A stretch of 64,000 nucleotides of DNA from Photobacterium frigidiphilum (lineage in GTDB: Bacteria; Pseudomonadota; Gammaproteobacteria; Enterobacterales; Vibrionaceae), in NCBI RefSeq assembly GCF_003025615.1, contig NZ_PYMJ01000007.1:124001-188000 (forward strand), in the 5' to 3' direction. Numbering within the stretch: the stretch's first letter is position 1; each line of letters opens with the position of its first letter. A program made the position numbers and the translations under genes. Shown in pieces: positions 17,727 to 26,969 of this stretch. Under the pieces are notes generated by a model. That model was not told the origin of the DNA. It made no database searches and saw only the letters and a list, made by a program, of their open reading frames with translations.

Positions 17727-19881
17727 TCGTCGCGTAATTTGTGGAGCATTATTTCTTCTTATAAGCTCAATTGGCATATATTGGACTCATATGAGCCATG
17801 CGCTGAACGCCCAAGAACAGCACCTGTTGCTGAGCGATATCGTTAATGCACAAGCAAAAGCATTTGAACGCCGTCTATCACAATCATTATCTGCTACTCA
17901 TATTTTAGCTCTGGAAGTTCAGCAACAAAATGGTCGAATCGACGATTTTGATCACTTCTCTGAAGAAGTATTGAGAACGATTGGTGGAATATCTAATCTC
18001 CAACTAGCACCAGATGGAATAATCCAAAAGATATACCCTCTTTTAGGTCATGAGAAAGCTATCGGACACAACATCCTTAAAGACGATAAACGCCGTAAGG
18101 AAGCGCTCTCTGCCATCAAGGAGCAAAAACTCACCTTGGCTGGTCCTTTCAAACTGATTCAAGGCGGGGTGGCGGTTATTGGCCGCAATCCGGTATTTAT
18201 CAGAGACAGTAACAAGCAGGTATTTTGGGGCTTTACCTCTGCGTTGATCTATTTAGATGATTTGTTAGCTTCAACGGAACTGGACCTCTTACAGTCCAAA
18301 GGGTATCGCTATCAACTAACTCGACAATCCCCTGATACCAGCGAGACGGAAGTGATCGCAGCCTCTAGAGAACCTATCGTTTCTCCTCATCGTACTAGTA
18401 CGGTCAATGTCCCAAATGCCACTTGGCAAATAACCATAAGCCGTCCAATGGAAGGTAGTATCTGGCGGGCAGCACTCGGTTACCTTACCAGTATTATCAT
18501 CGCTCTATTTGGATCTTGGGCCATGTGGTTTGTGCTCCGGCAACCCGAAAAACTTCAGAAAATTGTTAAACAAAAAACACATGAACTGGAAAAATTTGCG
18601 CTTTATGATTACTTGACAGGGCTTGCAAACAGGCGACTTTTAAATGAGCACCTAGAGCGAGTCATTCAACAAACAGAATACTGCGGCAACTCGGCAGCTT
18701 TACTCTATTTTGACCTAGATGATTTTAAGCGCATCAACGACTCGCAGGGGCACGAGGTTGGTGATGGTGTGTTACAACAAATTTCGCATCGATTGAACTC
18801 CGTCGTAAACAAAAGTGATATCGTTGCCCGCATTGGAGGGGATGAGTTTACGGTTCTATTGTCTGCTTCCGACTCTGCCTTTGATGCTGGCCGTATTGCA
18901 GAACGACTGATAAACGTTATTTCGGAGCCAATTTTATTGAATAACAAGGAACTCTCTGTTTCTGCATCGGTTGGAATTACCATGATTCCTTCAGACGGGA
19001 ATGACGTGTCCACGCTTTTAAGAAACGCGGATATGGCAATGTACTCAGCTAAAAAAAGTGGCAAGCGGAACTATCACTTTTTCAACAAAGCTCTTCAGAA
19101 AAAAGCATTATATAAGATGTCGATTGAAGAAGGTTTAGACACTGCAATCAGCAAGGAACAATTCGTTTTACACTACCAACCAGTCTTTAGTTTTGATAGT
19201 AACAAGTTATGCTGTTACGAGGCCTTGATTAGGTGGAATCATCCTAGAGAAGGGCTCTTGTACCCCGAAAGGTTCATTGGTATTGCCGAAGAATCTGGGA
19301 AAATTAAAGATATTGGCTATTGGGTTATTCAGGAAGTATGTGACGTCATTAAAATGCGCCAGTTACACACAGGGGATAGCTATCGTGTAGCGGTTAACTT
19401 ATCACCAAGGCAGTTCAATGATCCGGATTTGTTGGAGAATATACGCAGAATTATCCTGAATGTGGGTATTGATGCACGCTCTCTTGAAATCGAAATAACA
19501 GAATCGACATTGATGGAAAATGTTGAGAGTGCGATACATACTTTACATCAGTTCAAGGAGTTAGGCATTACAGTCGCCATCGACGATTTTGGTACAGGCT
19601 ACTCTTCCTTGGCGATGCTAAAACGCTTACCCGTCGATAAACTCAAAATTGATCGCAGTTTTGTTAAGGATCTGAGCTCAAATAACTCTGATCAGAAAAT
19701 CGTTCAAGCACTGATTTCCATGGCTCACACACTGCAAATTAGCGTAATAGCCGAAGGCATAGAGACACAAGAGCAATTCAATTTACTTCAGCAATATGGT
19801 TGTGATTTCGGTCAAGGCTATCTGTTTAGCAAACCTGTACCGATTACTGAATTGAACGAGGCAATGAGTACTGTAATTTGA
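17704..19881 (+). CDS. CHASE-GGDEF-EAL cyclic-di-GMP signalling protein
   Basis: A 725-residue protein. A first transmembrane helix lies near residues 9-27. A periplasmic CHASE-type sensor follows (about 30-255), then a second helix (about 262-280, YLTSIIIALFGSWAMWFVL). The GGDEF domain (about 298-455) has an intact GGDEF at 378-382. The EAL domain (about 475-720) has an intact EAL at 506-508, plus NLSPRQF, DDFGTGYSSL and KIDRSFV. It could both make and degrade cyclic di-GMP, and the sensor would set the balance. With all catalytic motifs present, direction cannot be decided from sequence. A strong terminator follows. The ATG used has a poor ribosome-binding site (see the overlapping leader ORF). 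Confidence 0.92.
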   Translation: MKQMYLPNRRVICGALFLLISSIGIYWTHMSHALNAQEQHLLLSDIVNAQAKAFERRLSQSLSATHILALEVQQQNGRIDDFDHFSEEVLRTIGGISNLQLAPDGIIQKIYPLLGHEKAIGHNILKDDKRRKEALSAIKEQKLTLAGPFKLIQGGVAVIGRNPVFIRDSNKQVFWGFTSALIYLDDLLASTELDLLQSKGYRYQLTRQSPDTSETEVIAASREPIVSPHRTSTVNVPNATWQITISRPMEGSIWRAALGYLTSIIIALFGSWAMWFVLRQPEKLQKIVKQKTHELEKFALYDYLTGLANRRLLNEHLERVIQQTEYCGNSAALLYFDLDDFKRINDSQGHEVGDGVLQQISHRLNSVVNKSDIVARIGGDEFTVLLSASDSAFDAGRIAERLINVISEPILLNNKELSVSASVGITMIPSDGNDVSTLLRNADMAMYSAKKSGKRNYHFFNKALQKKALYKMSIEEGLDTAISKEQFVLHYQPVFSFDSNKLCCYEALIRWNHPREGLLYPERFIGIAEESGKIKDIGYWVIQEVCDVIKMRQLHTGDSYRVAVNLSPRQFNDPDLLENIRRIILNVGIDARSLEIEITESTLMENVESAIHTLHQFKELGITVAIDDFGTGYSSLAMLKRLPVDKLKIDRSFVKDLSSNNSDQKIVQALISMAHTLQISVIAEGIETQEQFNLLQQYGCDFGQGYLFSKPVPITELNEAMSTVI

Positions 19882-19921
19882 CCAACAAGAAACCTATTTC
19901 AAGACGGGACACAAAAGTAAA

Positions 19922-19959
19922 AAAGGGCGTTACTTCATACTCGTAAGTAGCGCCCTTTA
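19922..19959. terminator. Bidirectional terminator
   Basis: AAAGGGCGTTACTT and AAGTAGCGCCCTTT pair around a short loop between the convergent GGDEF-EAL and pentulose-kinase genes. One base is mismatched or bulged. Confidence 0.8.
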
Positions 19960-20037
19960 TCTAGCTGTCCGATTTCTTAAGCAAGCTGACGCTCGATGCA
20001 AGATATAGAGATTCAAACGTTAGTTTTTACAAATAAT

Positions 20038-21672
20038 TTAGAACTCAGACATCAGCTGTTTGTACTTCATATCGTCTTCATACATCTGATGGAAAATTTG
20101 ATACTTCATATCATAGAAACGCTTAATTCTGTCTGTTTGTGGTGTTACAGCTTTTCCAATACGACTCATTGCATTCATCGCATCTGGAATATCGGTATAA
20201 AAACCTGACGCGACTGAACCTAGCATTGCAGAGCCAAGTAATACTGCTTCGCTTTCTTCTGGTAATAACATTAAACAGCCTGTTGCATTGGCATGCTCTT
20301 GAACAAAAATCGTATTCTTTGTTCCTCCTCCACAACCCATAATGGTATCAATCTCGTATCCCGACTGATTCATTACTTCAATGATATGCCTTGTTCCTAA
20401 CGCAATAGCCTGAATTGTCGCTAGGTACGCCAATGCCATGTCGTCGATTGTCTTCGACATTTTTAGCCCAGTAATAGTACCGGTAAGGTTTGGGTTGGCT
20501 CGTGGCGAGCGGTTACCATGAAAATATGGCAATACATGAATATCTTTAGTTAGAAACGCAATATCTTCTTTAGTGCCCGCGAGTTTTAATAAATGATCAT
20601 TGAGTAGTTGATAAACCGTTGTCTCATCTTTCGTTGCTTGTGCTTTTATTTGATCATATAACGGATTCGACGTGATGATATGGTCAATTAACGCGCCTGT
20701 AGCAGATTGACCACCTTCATTTAACCAATGATTCGGGATCATTGCGCCATAGTAGGCACCCCATACACCGTCGATAAAACGTGCTGTCTTTGATGCAGCC
20801 ATATGGCAAGATGAGGTTCCACCGATTAATGCCAAACGCTTATTAAAATCGGCCGTCTCGCCAGCCATACCGGCGGCTCCTAGAACACCAATACCACCAG
20901 CATGAGCATCGATAATTGACGTACCAACAGGCGTACCTCGTATTAAACCTAAATCATCAGCTGCGTGTGCCGTTAAACCCTGCCCTACTGGCTCACCCAT
21001 GGGCTTAATAATATTACCAATAGACTTTGCATCATCAGCAAGTAAATCATCTAACCCAATGCGTTCGAAAAAGTGTGTATCCCACTTATCTTCATGGCCA
21101 AGGTATGTCCATTTACACACGGTAGAACAAAGAGAGCGGCTATCATCAAACGTTGCTTTCCATGTTAAAAAGTCGGGTAAATCAAAAAAATATTTAGCTT
21201 GAGACCAAGTATTTGGCATATTTTGCTTCAGCCAAAGTAACTTCGGGGTTTGCATTTCAGGAGAAATACGATTTCCTACATATGCCAATACCGGATGTTC
21301 TGTTGCATTAATACGCTCTGCTTGTGCAATGGCTCGGTGATCCATCCACATAATGATATTTTGTTCACTACGACCCGTTGGGCTTACCGTTAGTGGTTGG
21401 CCTTTCTTATCCAAAACAACTAATGAACACGTTGCATCAAAGCCAATGCCTTTTACTTGAATCGGATCAATACTCGCTTGTGAAACAGCATCTTTCACCG
21501 CCATACAAACACTTTGCCAGATATTTTCTGATGATTGTTCAACAAAATCTGCGCGGGGTTTGAACATTTGTGTGTCACGTTTTGCTTCACCGACTTTTCG
21601 ACCAGAGGCATCGAAAACACCCGCTCTTGCGCTGCCACTACCAACATCAACGCCAATAAAATAAATACTCAT
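20038..21672 (-). CDS. FGGY-family pentulose kinase (D-ribulokinase-like)
   Basis: A 544-residue protein starting MSIYFIGVDVGSGSARAGVF, the phosphate-1 loop of FGGY kinases. GIGFDATCSLVVLD and IIMWMDHRA match the pentulose-kinase branch that includes eukaryotic FGGY/D-ribulokinase. GCGGGTKNTIFVQEHANATG is the C-terminal adenosine-binding region. GGAGAG 6 bases before the ATG supports the start. It should phosphorylate the ketopentose or related polyol sugar brought in by the ABC transporter encoded directly upstream (13-base gap), so that the sugar is trapped for the pentose-phosphate pathway. It resembles LsrK less than ribulokinase-type enzymes. The exact substrate is not set. Confidence 0.87.
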   Translation of the reverse strand: MSIYFIGVDVGSGSARAGVFDASGRKVGEAKRDTQMFKPRADFVEQSSENIWQSVCMAVKDAVSQASIDPIQVKGIGFDATCSLVVLDKKGQPLTVSPTGRSEQNIIMWMDHRAIAQAERINATEHPVLAYVGNRISPEMQTPKLLWLKQNMPNTWSQAKYFFDLPDFLTWKATFDDSRSLCSTVCKWTYLGHEDKWDTHFFERIGLDDLLADDAKSIGNIIKPMGEPVGQGLTAHAADDLGLIRGTPVGTSIIDAHAGGIGVLGAAGMAGETADFNKRLALIGGTSSCHMAASKTARFIDGVWGAYYGAMIPNHWLNEGGQSATGALIDHIITSNPLYDQIKAQATKDETTVYQLLNDHLLKLAGTKEDIAFLTKDIHVLPYFHGNRSPRANPNLTGTITGLKMSKTIDDMALAYLATIQAIALGTRHIIEVMNQSGYEIDTIMGCGGGTKNTIFVQEHANATGCLMLLPEESEAVLLGSAMLGSVASGFYTDIPDAMNAMSRIGKAVTPQTDRIKRFYDMKYQIFHQMYEDDMKYKQLMSEF

Positions 21673-21685
21673 TTTGCTCTCTCCA

Positions 21686-22645
21686 CTAAGCTTTACGTTT
21701 TTGTAGGGTAATGAATAGAATTAAAATGCCACCCCAAAGAGCCATTGTTAGATAACTGCTGACTCCTAATAAATTCAGACCGCTTTCTAACGTTTGCAAT
21801 ACAATCAATGCCAGGCCAATACCAATAATTCGACCAAAGCCACCATCTGGATTAATCCCCCCGAGTACTGATGCTAAAATGGCTATCAATAAGTAAGACT
21901 CCCCATAGCCTGCTTTGGCCGAATTGAATTTCGCCATCATAATCAGTGCAGCAACCCAACAAAGAATCGATGAAATCGCATACACATAAAGAACCGCTTT
22001 TTGTGTGTTGATACCAGAGAATTGAGCTGCCTTCTCGTTCGAGCCCATCAAGTAGATAGTACGACCAAGGCTCGTGTGCTCAAGCAACCCCCATAGACCA
22101 ATAGCGAAAAACACGAAGAGGATAAGTGGCATTGGAATACCAAAAAATGCGCCACTACCTATAACTAATAATGATTCTGGAAAGCCTGACATAACACTGC
22201 CGCCAGAAATCAATACGTTTAGGCCATTGATTAATGTCATCATTCCGAGTGTTGCTAAGATTGGAGAAACCCCGACATAAGCAATTAAAGCCCCGTTGAG
22301 TAAGCCAATCACAATCGCAGTAACTAAACCAGCCACCAATGCTAACAACAGTACCATTCCATTATCAGGGGCCATCGTGATAATGCTTGCCATAACTAAA
22401 CTACACGCATTGGTCGTTGCAATAATGGAAAGATTAATACCTCCAGTAAGCATGCATACAGCCATAGCAAGCGCTAGCATTCCCAATAATGGCATCTGTG
22501 ATGACATGGACTGTAAATTTGCCACAGAGAAGAATGTGTCACCACTTGCGACAGCCATGATGGCCATGATACTGGCTAAAATAACTAACAAATAACGAAT
22601 ATTTCTGTCTGTTGGCAGCTTCATTGCGTTCAATACCTGATCCAT
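21686..22645 (-). CDS. Sugar ABC transporter permease (RbsC/LsrD-type), second permease
   Basis: A 319-residue inner-membrane protein with 8-10 hydrophobic helices. AMAVCMLTGGINLSI and the C-terminal ILASVLGGINPDGGFGRIIG, containing the EAA-like coupling loop of the ribose/autoinducer-2 permease family, identify it. Its ATG overlaps the stop of the preceding permease gene by one base (TAATG), so the two are translationally coupled. It probably forms a heterodimer with that permease. The kinase gene follows 13 bases later. Confidence 0.88.
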   Translation of the reverse strand: MDQVLNAMKLPTDRNIRYLLVILASIMAIMAVASGDTFFSVANLQSMSSQMPLLGMLALAMAVCMLTGGINLSIIATTNACSLVMASIITMAPDNGMVLLLALVAGLVTAIVIGLLNGALIAYVGVSPILATLGMMTLINGLNVLISGGSVMSGFPESLLVIGSGAFFGIPMPLILFVFFAIGLWGLLEHTSLGRTIYLMGSNEKAAQFSGINTQKAVLYVYAISSILCWVAALIMMAKFNSAKAGYGESYLLIAILASVLGGINPDGGFGRIIGIGLALIVLQTLESGLNLLGVSSYLTMALWGGILILFITLQKRKA

Positions 22646-23643
22646 TACGCCCCCTGCAATGCTTGTTTCTTTTCATTCAGAGCAGTCATACTGATACTGA
22701 ATACAATGATGAGACCGGTGACAACCGCATGCCAATATGAAGGAACACCGAGTAGTGTTAATCCGTTCTTCATAATGGCTAATAAAGCCACACCAAGAAC
22801 AACTCCCATTAACGTGCCTTTCCCCCCAGTCATACTCGTTCCGCCTAATACCACCGCGGCTAAAACCGTCAGCTCAAAGCCCATTAATGAATTAGGTGCA
22901 ACTGACTGTGTAATTTGGGTTTGTACCACTGAGGCAATTCCCGCTAATGCCCCCATGTAGCCGTAAACAAACAGGTGAATACCAAATAAATTAATACCAA
23001 TTCGACTCGCAGCATCAGCATTACCGCCCATCGCATAAATCTGACGACCTAAACGTGTTTTAGACATTAAAAATGACGTAAATAAAACGACAGCGACAAG
23101 CATTATAATTGGAAGAGATAAGCCATAGTCGTATCCGTCGCTACCCACAAAGGTAAACAACTCAACCCCATCCATAAACCAATCTGGGAAACCGTATAAC
23201 CAAGCACCATTGCTAAAGTAAATCAGCAAACCAAAGAATAAATTAAGCGTCGAAATTGTGATGATAATGGCAGGTACTTTCAGCTTATACACCAATACGG
23301 CATTGATAAGACCAAGCAACATTCCCACAACAGCGGCAATCAAAAAAGCAATAAAGAAGTTTCCACCAATAGACAACACATACGTTGCCATAACGTACTG
23401 CGCTATTGCAGCAGTGGCTGGAAATGAAATATCAATACCACCCGCGATCAGTACAACAAAAAGCCCACAAGCCATGATGCCCAAAATGGCAGAACTCACA
23501 GACATATCGAAAATATTGCCCAGCGTTAAAAAATCTTCAGAGCTTATTCCTAACCCAATAACCATTAAACCAATAAGGGCCGCTAGATAAAATTCATGAC
23601 GCTTTATTAAAGCATCCCAACGAAAACGCATACGATCACGCAT
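22645..23643 (-). CDS. Sugar ABC transporter permease (RbsC/LsrC-type), first permease
   Basis: A 332-residue multi-spanning membrane protein with the BPD_transp_2 family pattern: FVVLIAGGIDISFPATAAIA near the first third and LAAVVLGGTSMTGGKGTLMG near the end. A long N-terminal polar part (MRDRMRFRWDALIKRHEF) precedes the first helix. It overlaps the ATPase gene upstream by 8 bases and the next permease gene by one, which shows a single operon. Having two different permeases is typical of Lsr, rhamnose and YtfT/YjfF transporters. Confidence 0.88.
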   Translation of the reverse strand: MRDRMRFRWDALIKRHEFYLAALIGLMVIGLGISSEDFLTLGNIFDMSVSSAILGIMACGLFVVLIAGGIDISFPATAAIAQYVMATYVLSIGGNFFIAFLIAAVVGMLLGLINAVLVYKLKVPAIIITISTLNLFFGLLIYFSNGAWLYGFPDWFMDGVELFTFVGSDGYDYGLSLPIIMLVAVVLFTSFLMSKTRLGRQIYAMGGNADAASRIGINLFGIHLFVYGYMGALAGIASVVQTQITQSVAPNSLMGFELTVLAAVVLGGTSMTGGKGTLMGVVLGVALLAIMKNGLTLLGVPSYWHAVVTGLIIVFSISMTALNEKKQALQGA

Positions 23644-25129
23644 TGACGGCCTCCATGATTTCTTTTTCTGAAGATGTTATTGGATGAAATTCATGTGAAA
23701 AATGTCCATTTTTCATAACAATCACACGATGGCTGTTGTAAAAAACTTCAGGAATTTCATCACTCACCATGATGATAGCCATCCCCTTTAAGGCGAGGTC
23801 TTTCGCTATCTGATAAATGCTTTCTTTGTTCGCAATATCAACACCCACTGTTGGAGAGTCGAGAATCAACACATCAGGCTCAGCCGCAATCCACTTAGCA
23901 ATAGAAATCCGTTGAGCATTACCGCCCGACAAACTGGTCACAGGTAACATAGGATCAGCAACTTTAATTGATAAAGAAGATATGAGTCTTTTCACTAAGT
24001 TTGTCGCTTTTACATGATCAAGAAAACCATTCGGCTTTTTCAATCGAGACAGAACAGTCGCTGTAGTGTTGTCTTGTATGGATTGTTCCATAACTAACCC
24101 AGTACTCATCCTGTCTTCCGATACATAGCCAATGCCATGAGCAATCGCTTCTCGATTAGAACTAAATTCAACAAGTTTGCCATTAACCTTCATTTGCCCG
24201 CTATCTGGTCTAGTCATACCAAATAAAGCCAGACATAACTCAGTACGGCCTGAACCTAATAACCCTGTTATAGAAACAATCTCACCAGCACGAACTTGAA
24301 GATTAATATCATTAAACTGACCCTTTTTAGTCAGGTTAGTGACCTCTAACTTCACGTCTCCTTGCTGTTTATATTCACCTAACGGAGAATACTCAAAACG
24401 TTGCCCCGTCATTAAGAACGCCAGTTCATCACTATTCATTTCTTCTGCTGGATACGTACCAATGGTTTTGCCGTCACGAATAACCGTAATACGATCAGAA
24501 ATCTCCATGACTTCATCCAGCTTGTGGCTAACAAAAACAACAGTGATACCTTTAGATTTTAAATCCGCAACCACCTTTATTAAGCTATTTACTTCAGTGC
24601 GAGTCAGAGAAGCCGTCGGTTCATCCATAATGACAAGCTTGGCATCAGACGCCATTGCACGACAAATAGCGACCAACTGACACTCTGCAATAGAAAGTTG
24701 CTCTACTCGTTTTGTTAAAGGGAGCAACACCCCCACTTTATCCATCGCAGCCTTGGCTATCGCATCTAAACGCGATTGCTTAACTAAGCCTTTTGTCCAT
24801 GCCATGTGATCTTGCACTGCAATATTTTCAGCGACAGTAAGATTAGGAAATAAAGATAAATCTTGATAGATAACCTGAATCCCATGCTCAATAGATTGCT
24901 GCGGGTTCAAGCGGGAATAGGTTTTCCCATCAAGTACAATTTCTGCACCTTTTTCAGGTGCATGTACCCCAGAGATCACTTTGAACAAGGTACTTTTTCC
25001 ACAACCATTTTTCCCTGCTAAGCAATGCACTTCACCTTTATTAAAAGTTAAGTTGATGCCATCAAGGGCCTTAACGGAACCAAAATGCTTGGATACACGC
25101 TTTAAGGTAATAAATGCTTCGTTTGACAT
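23636..25129 (-). CDS. Sugar ABC transporter ATPase with two ABC domains (RbsA/LsrA-type)
   Basis: About 497 residues from the ATG at 25129. The open frame extends 9 codons further, but that stretch contains the intergenic hairpin. Domain 1 (about 1-235) has Walker A GKNGCGKST, a degenerate signature LSIAECQ and Walker B LVIMDEPTAS. Domain 2 (about 245-490) has a degenerate Walker A GLLGSGRTE, signature LSGGNAQR and Walker B VLILDSPTVG. This two-domain layout with a weak second P-loop is the norm for CUT2 sugar importers. It energises the two permeases encoded just downstream. Confidence 0.9.
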   Translation of the reverse strand: MSNEAFITLKRVSKHFGSVKALDGINLTFNKGEVHCLAGKNGCGKSTLFKVISGVHAPEKGAEIVLDGKTYSRLNPQQSIEHGIQVIYQDLSLFPNLTVAENIAVQDHMAWTKGLVKQSRLDAIAKAAMDKVGVLLPLTKRVEQLSIAECQLVAICRAMASDAKLVIMDEPTASLTRTEVNSLIKVVADLKSKGITVVFVSHKLDEVMEISDRITVIRDGKTIGTYPAEEMNSDELAFLMTGQRFEYSPLGEYKQQGDVKLEVTNLTKKGQFNDINLQVRAGEIVSITGLLGSGRTELCLALFGMTRPDSGQMKVNGKLVEFSSNREAIAHGIGYVSEDRMSTGLVMEQSIQDNTTATVLSRLKKPNGFLDHVKATNLVKRLISSLSIKVADPMLPVTSLSGGNAQRISIAKWIAAEPDVLILDSPTVGVDIANKESIYQIAKDLALKGMAIIMVSDEIPEVFYNSHRVIVMKNGHFSHEFHPITSSEKEIMEAVNA

Positions 25130-25147
25130 GATGGATTTCCAGCTAAA

Positions 25148-25166
25148 GGGCAGCATTGCACTGCCC
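25148..25166 (-). terminator. Intercistronic hairpin after the binding-protein gene
   Basis: GGGCAG and CTGCCC with a 7-base loop lie between the binding-protein stop (25190) and the ATPase start (25129). A hairpin here usually protects the upstream mRNA or reduces read-through, giving more binding protein than ATPase. Confidence 0.55.
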
Positions 25167-25189
25167 AGAACAAAATATTAATAGTGTAA

Positions 25190-26164
25190 TTAGAAACCAA
25201 GGTCGCGAGCGTTTGACTTGTCCACAACGAGGATTTTATTAAATTTAATCACACGCTTTTCTTGATCAATCTCTGCGACGCCAAGATTATCAACAGTCAC
25301 ACCATCAACCACTTTTTTACCGTCCAGCATTTGTTTAGCTACGGCAACCATCGCATAACCTGCATCGGCCGGATTCCATAAGAAACCTTTATCAATCTCG
25401 CCACGCATCAGGTACGGTGCCGCTTGGCTTGGCATCATAATGCCAACGGTACTCATTTTGTTCTTAGCACGTTTCTTCTTAATAGCTTCACCTGCACCAA
25501 TGGCACCAAGTGATCCATAAGAAACAATACCCGTCATGTCTGGGTGTGCTTTCATTAAGTCATTCGTCGCCGCATACGAAGCGTCAATACTTTCAGCAAC
25601 AGGCATACGACTTGTTACTTCATACATATCTGGGTAAGCCATTTTTTGGTAATCAATCGCTAGATTTGCCCAGTTGTTATGCAGTGGAACCGTTAATGAG
25701 CCAACATAAACGGCATAGCCACCTTTTTTGCCCATATTTTTCGCAAGTTCATCCATCGTCGCTTTCGCGTAAGCTTGATTATCAATGGTTTCGATATCCC
25801 AGTCGGCACTGTGACCATCTGGCGATTCGTGAGTCAGTACAATAATGCCCTTCTCACGTGCTTTCTTAAATACGGGTTCTAATACCGTTACATCATTAGG
25901 AACAACGGTTATAGCATCCACTCCTTTTGCAATCAGATCTTCAATGATCTTCACCTGCTGAGCGGGATCGGGAGTAGACGGGCCTAACTGACGGGCATTA
26001 ACACCAAAATCAGTAGCTGCCTGCTCAATACCCTTGTTCATTTGGTTAAACCAAGGGATACCTGATACTTTCACGACGTTCACAATTTCATAGTCTTTTG
26101 CCTGAACACCAGCAGTAGCAAGAGCCAGTGTAAGAGCAGCAACTTTGAACAAGACCTTTTTCAT
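25190..26164 (-). CDS. Periplasmic sugar-binding protein (RbsB/LsrB-like), CUT2 family
   Basis: A 324-residue protein with signal peptide MKKVLFKVAALTLALATAGV, cut after VQA. The mature part is a type I periplasmic-binding fold: GIPWFNQMNKGIEQAATDFG, IEDLIAKGVDAITVVPND, GIIVLTHESPDG and IDASYAATNDLMKAHPD. The tail ending ARDLGF is LsrB-like. It is the first gene of the minus-strand operon with ATPase, two permeases and a pentulose kinase. The kinase suggests the ligand is a pentose, pentulose or pentitol. Autoinducer-2 binding is possible by similarity, but no lsrF, lsrG or lsrR is seen nearby. Confidence 0.88.
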   Translation of the reverse strand: MKKVLFKVAALTLALATAGVQAKDYEIVNVVKVSGIPWFNQMNKGIEQAATDFGVNARQLGPSTPDPAQQVKIIEDLIAKGVDAITVVPNDVTVLEPVFKKAREKGIIVLTHESPDGHSADWDIETIDNQAYAKATMDELAKNMGKKGGYAVYVGSLTVPLHNNWANLAIDYQKMAYPDMYEVTSRMPVAESIDASYAATNDLMKAHPDMTGIVSYGSLGAIGAGEAIKKKRAKNKMSTVGIMMPSQAAPYLMRGEIDKGFLWNPADAGYAMVAVAKQMLDGKKVVDGVTVDNLGVAEIDQEKRVIKFNKILVVDKSNARDLGF

Positions 26165-26969
26165 CGTTTCAATCCTTTATTATGTGTATAGGGTATTGGA
26201 TATTCGATAAGAAGAATATGAGGCATAGACTGATAACAAGCTTAAAATCACTCACGCAATGTGACACACACACATTAATGTAACCACACCAAAACATCAC
26301 TGTTAAATAATTGTTAAATTGAAACCATTACGTAATTTAAACAAACTAATTAACGCCAAACGACACAACAAAAGATCAATTAAAACACAAGGTGGCAACA
26401 ATGTGCTCTGCGATTGCCTCGACGGTAAAAATTAATTGAGAGAATAGTCATTACTGACTGATGGGAATATTATGATTTATGATCTAGTTCTTATTTATTG
26501 CTAAGTATTACATTGTTGCACTGAAAAAACAGAGGTTCAGCCAGAATTTAAAAACATCTTGACGAGCCACTTTTAAAATATAAGCGGCTCATGATGTATT
26601 TTTATTACGATCACCAGCCTCATTTTTGATATTCTCAGCCCTCACTATCACCAATGTATTTTGCCGTTATCATCACGTTTTTAACCTATCAAAGATACTG
26701 AATACCTTGGATATCATTGCGGTAGATAACATTTATCTATGTGATATGCATTTTTTCTATGGCTGCCCTTTATAAAAGGCATTTCACCCAATACCACCAA
26801 CGGCCTATGATACACCCAATGACGTTTAGCTTTATAAACAGGCAAACATGTATCGCAGGAAGCACTCTAAGAGACCGCTTAATAAAAAGCATAAGCTGTT
26901 GATACCATCGAATTATACCAACGTGATTTTATCGGCTCAAAACTCTTTATCCCTTTCAGGAGAAACTAA
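26165..26969. other. Long intergenic region between two divergent sugar ABC operons
   Basis: No coding frame is convincing in these 805 bases. Promoters and operators of both operons are expected here. Visible structures: an imperfect hairpin with GAGCC and GGCTC arms at about 26562-26590, and a perfect 7-bp inverted repeat TAGATAA-cat-TTATCTA at 26723-26739, which could be an operator of the maltodextrin-type operon. TGTGA at 26740-26744 is a CRP half-site at best. Confidence 0.45.

Noticed and set aside
26257..26275. TGTGACACACACACA as a CRP site
   Set aside because: The second half does not fall at the required spacing. It is a short CA repeat rather than a palindrome.
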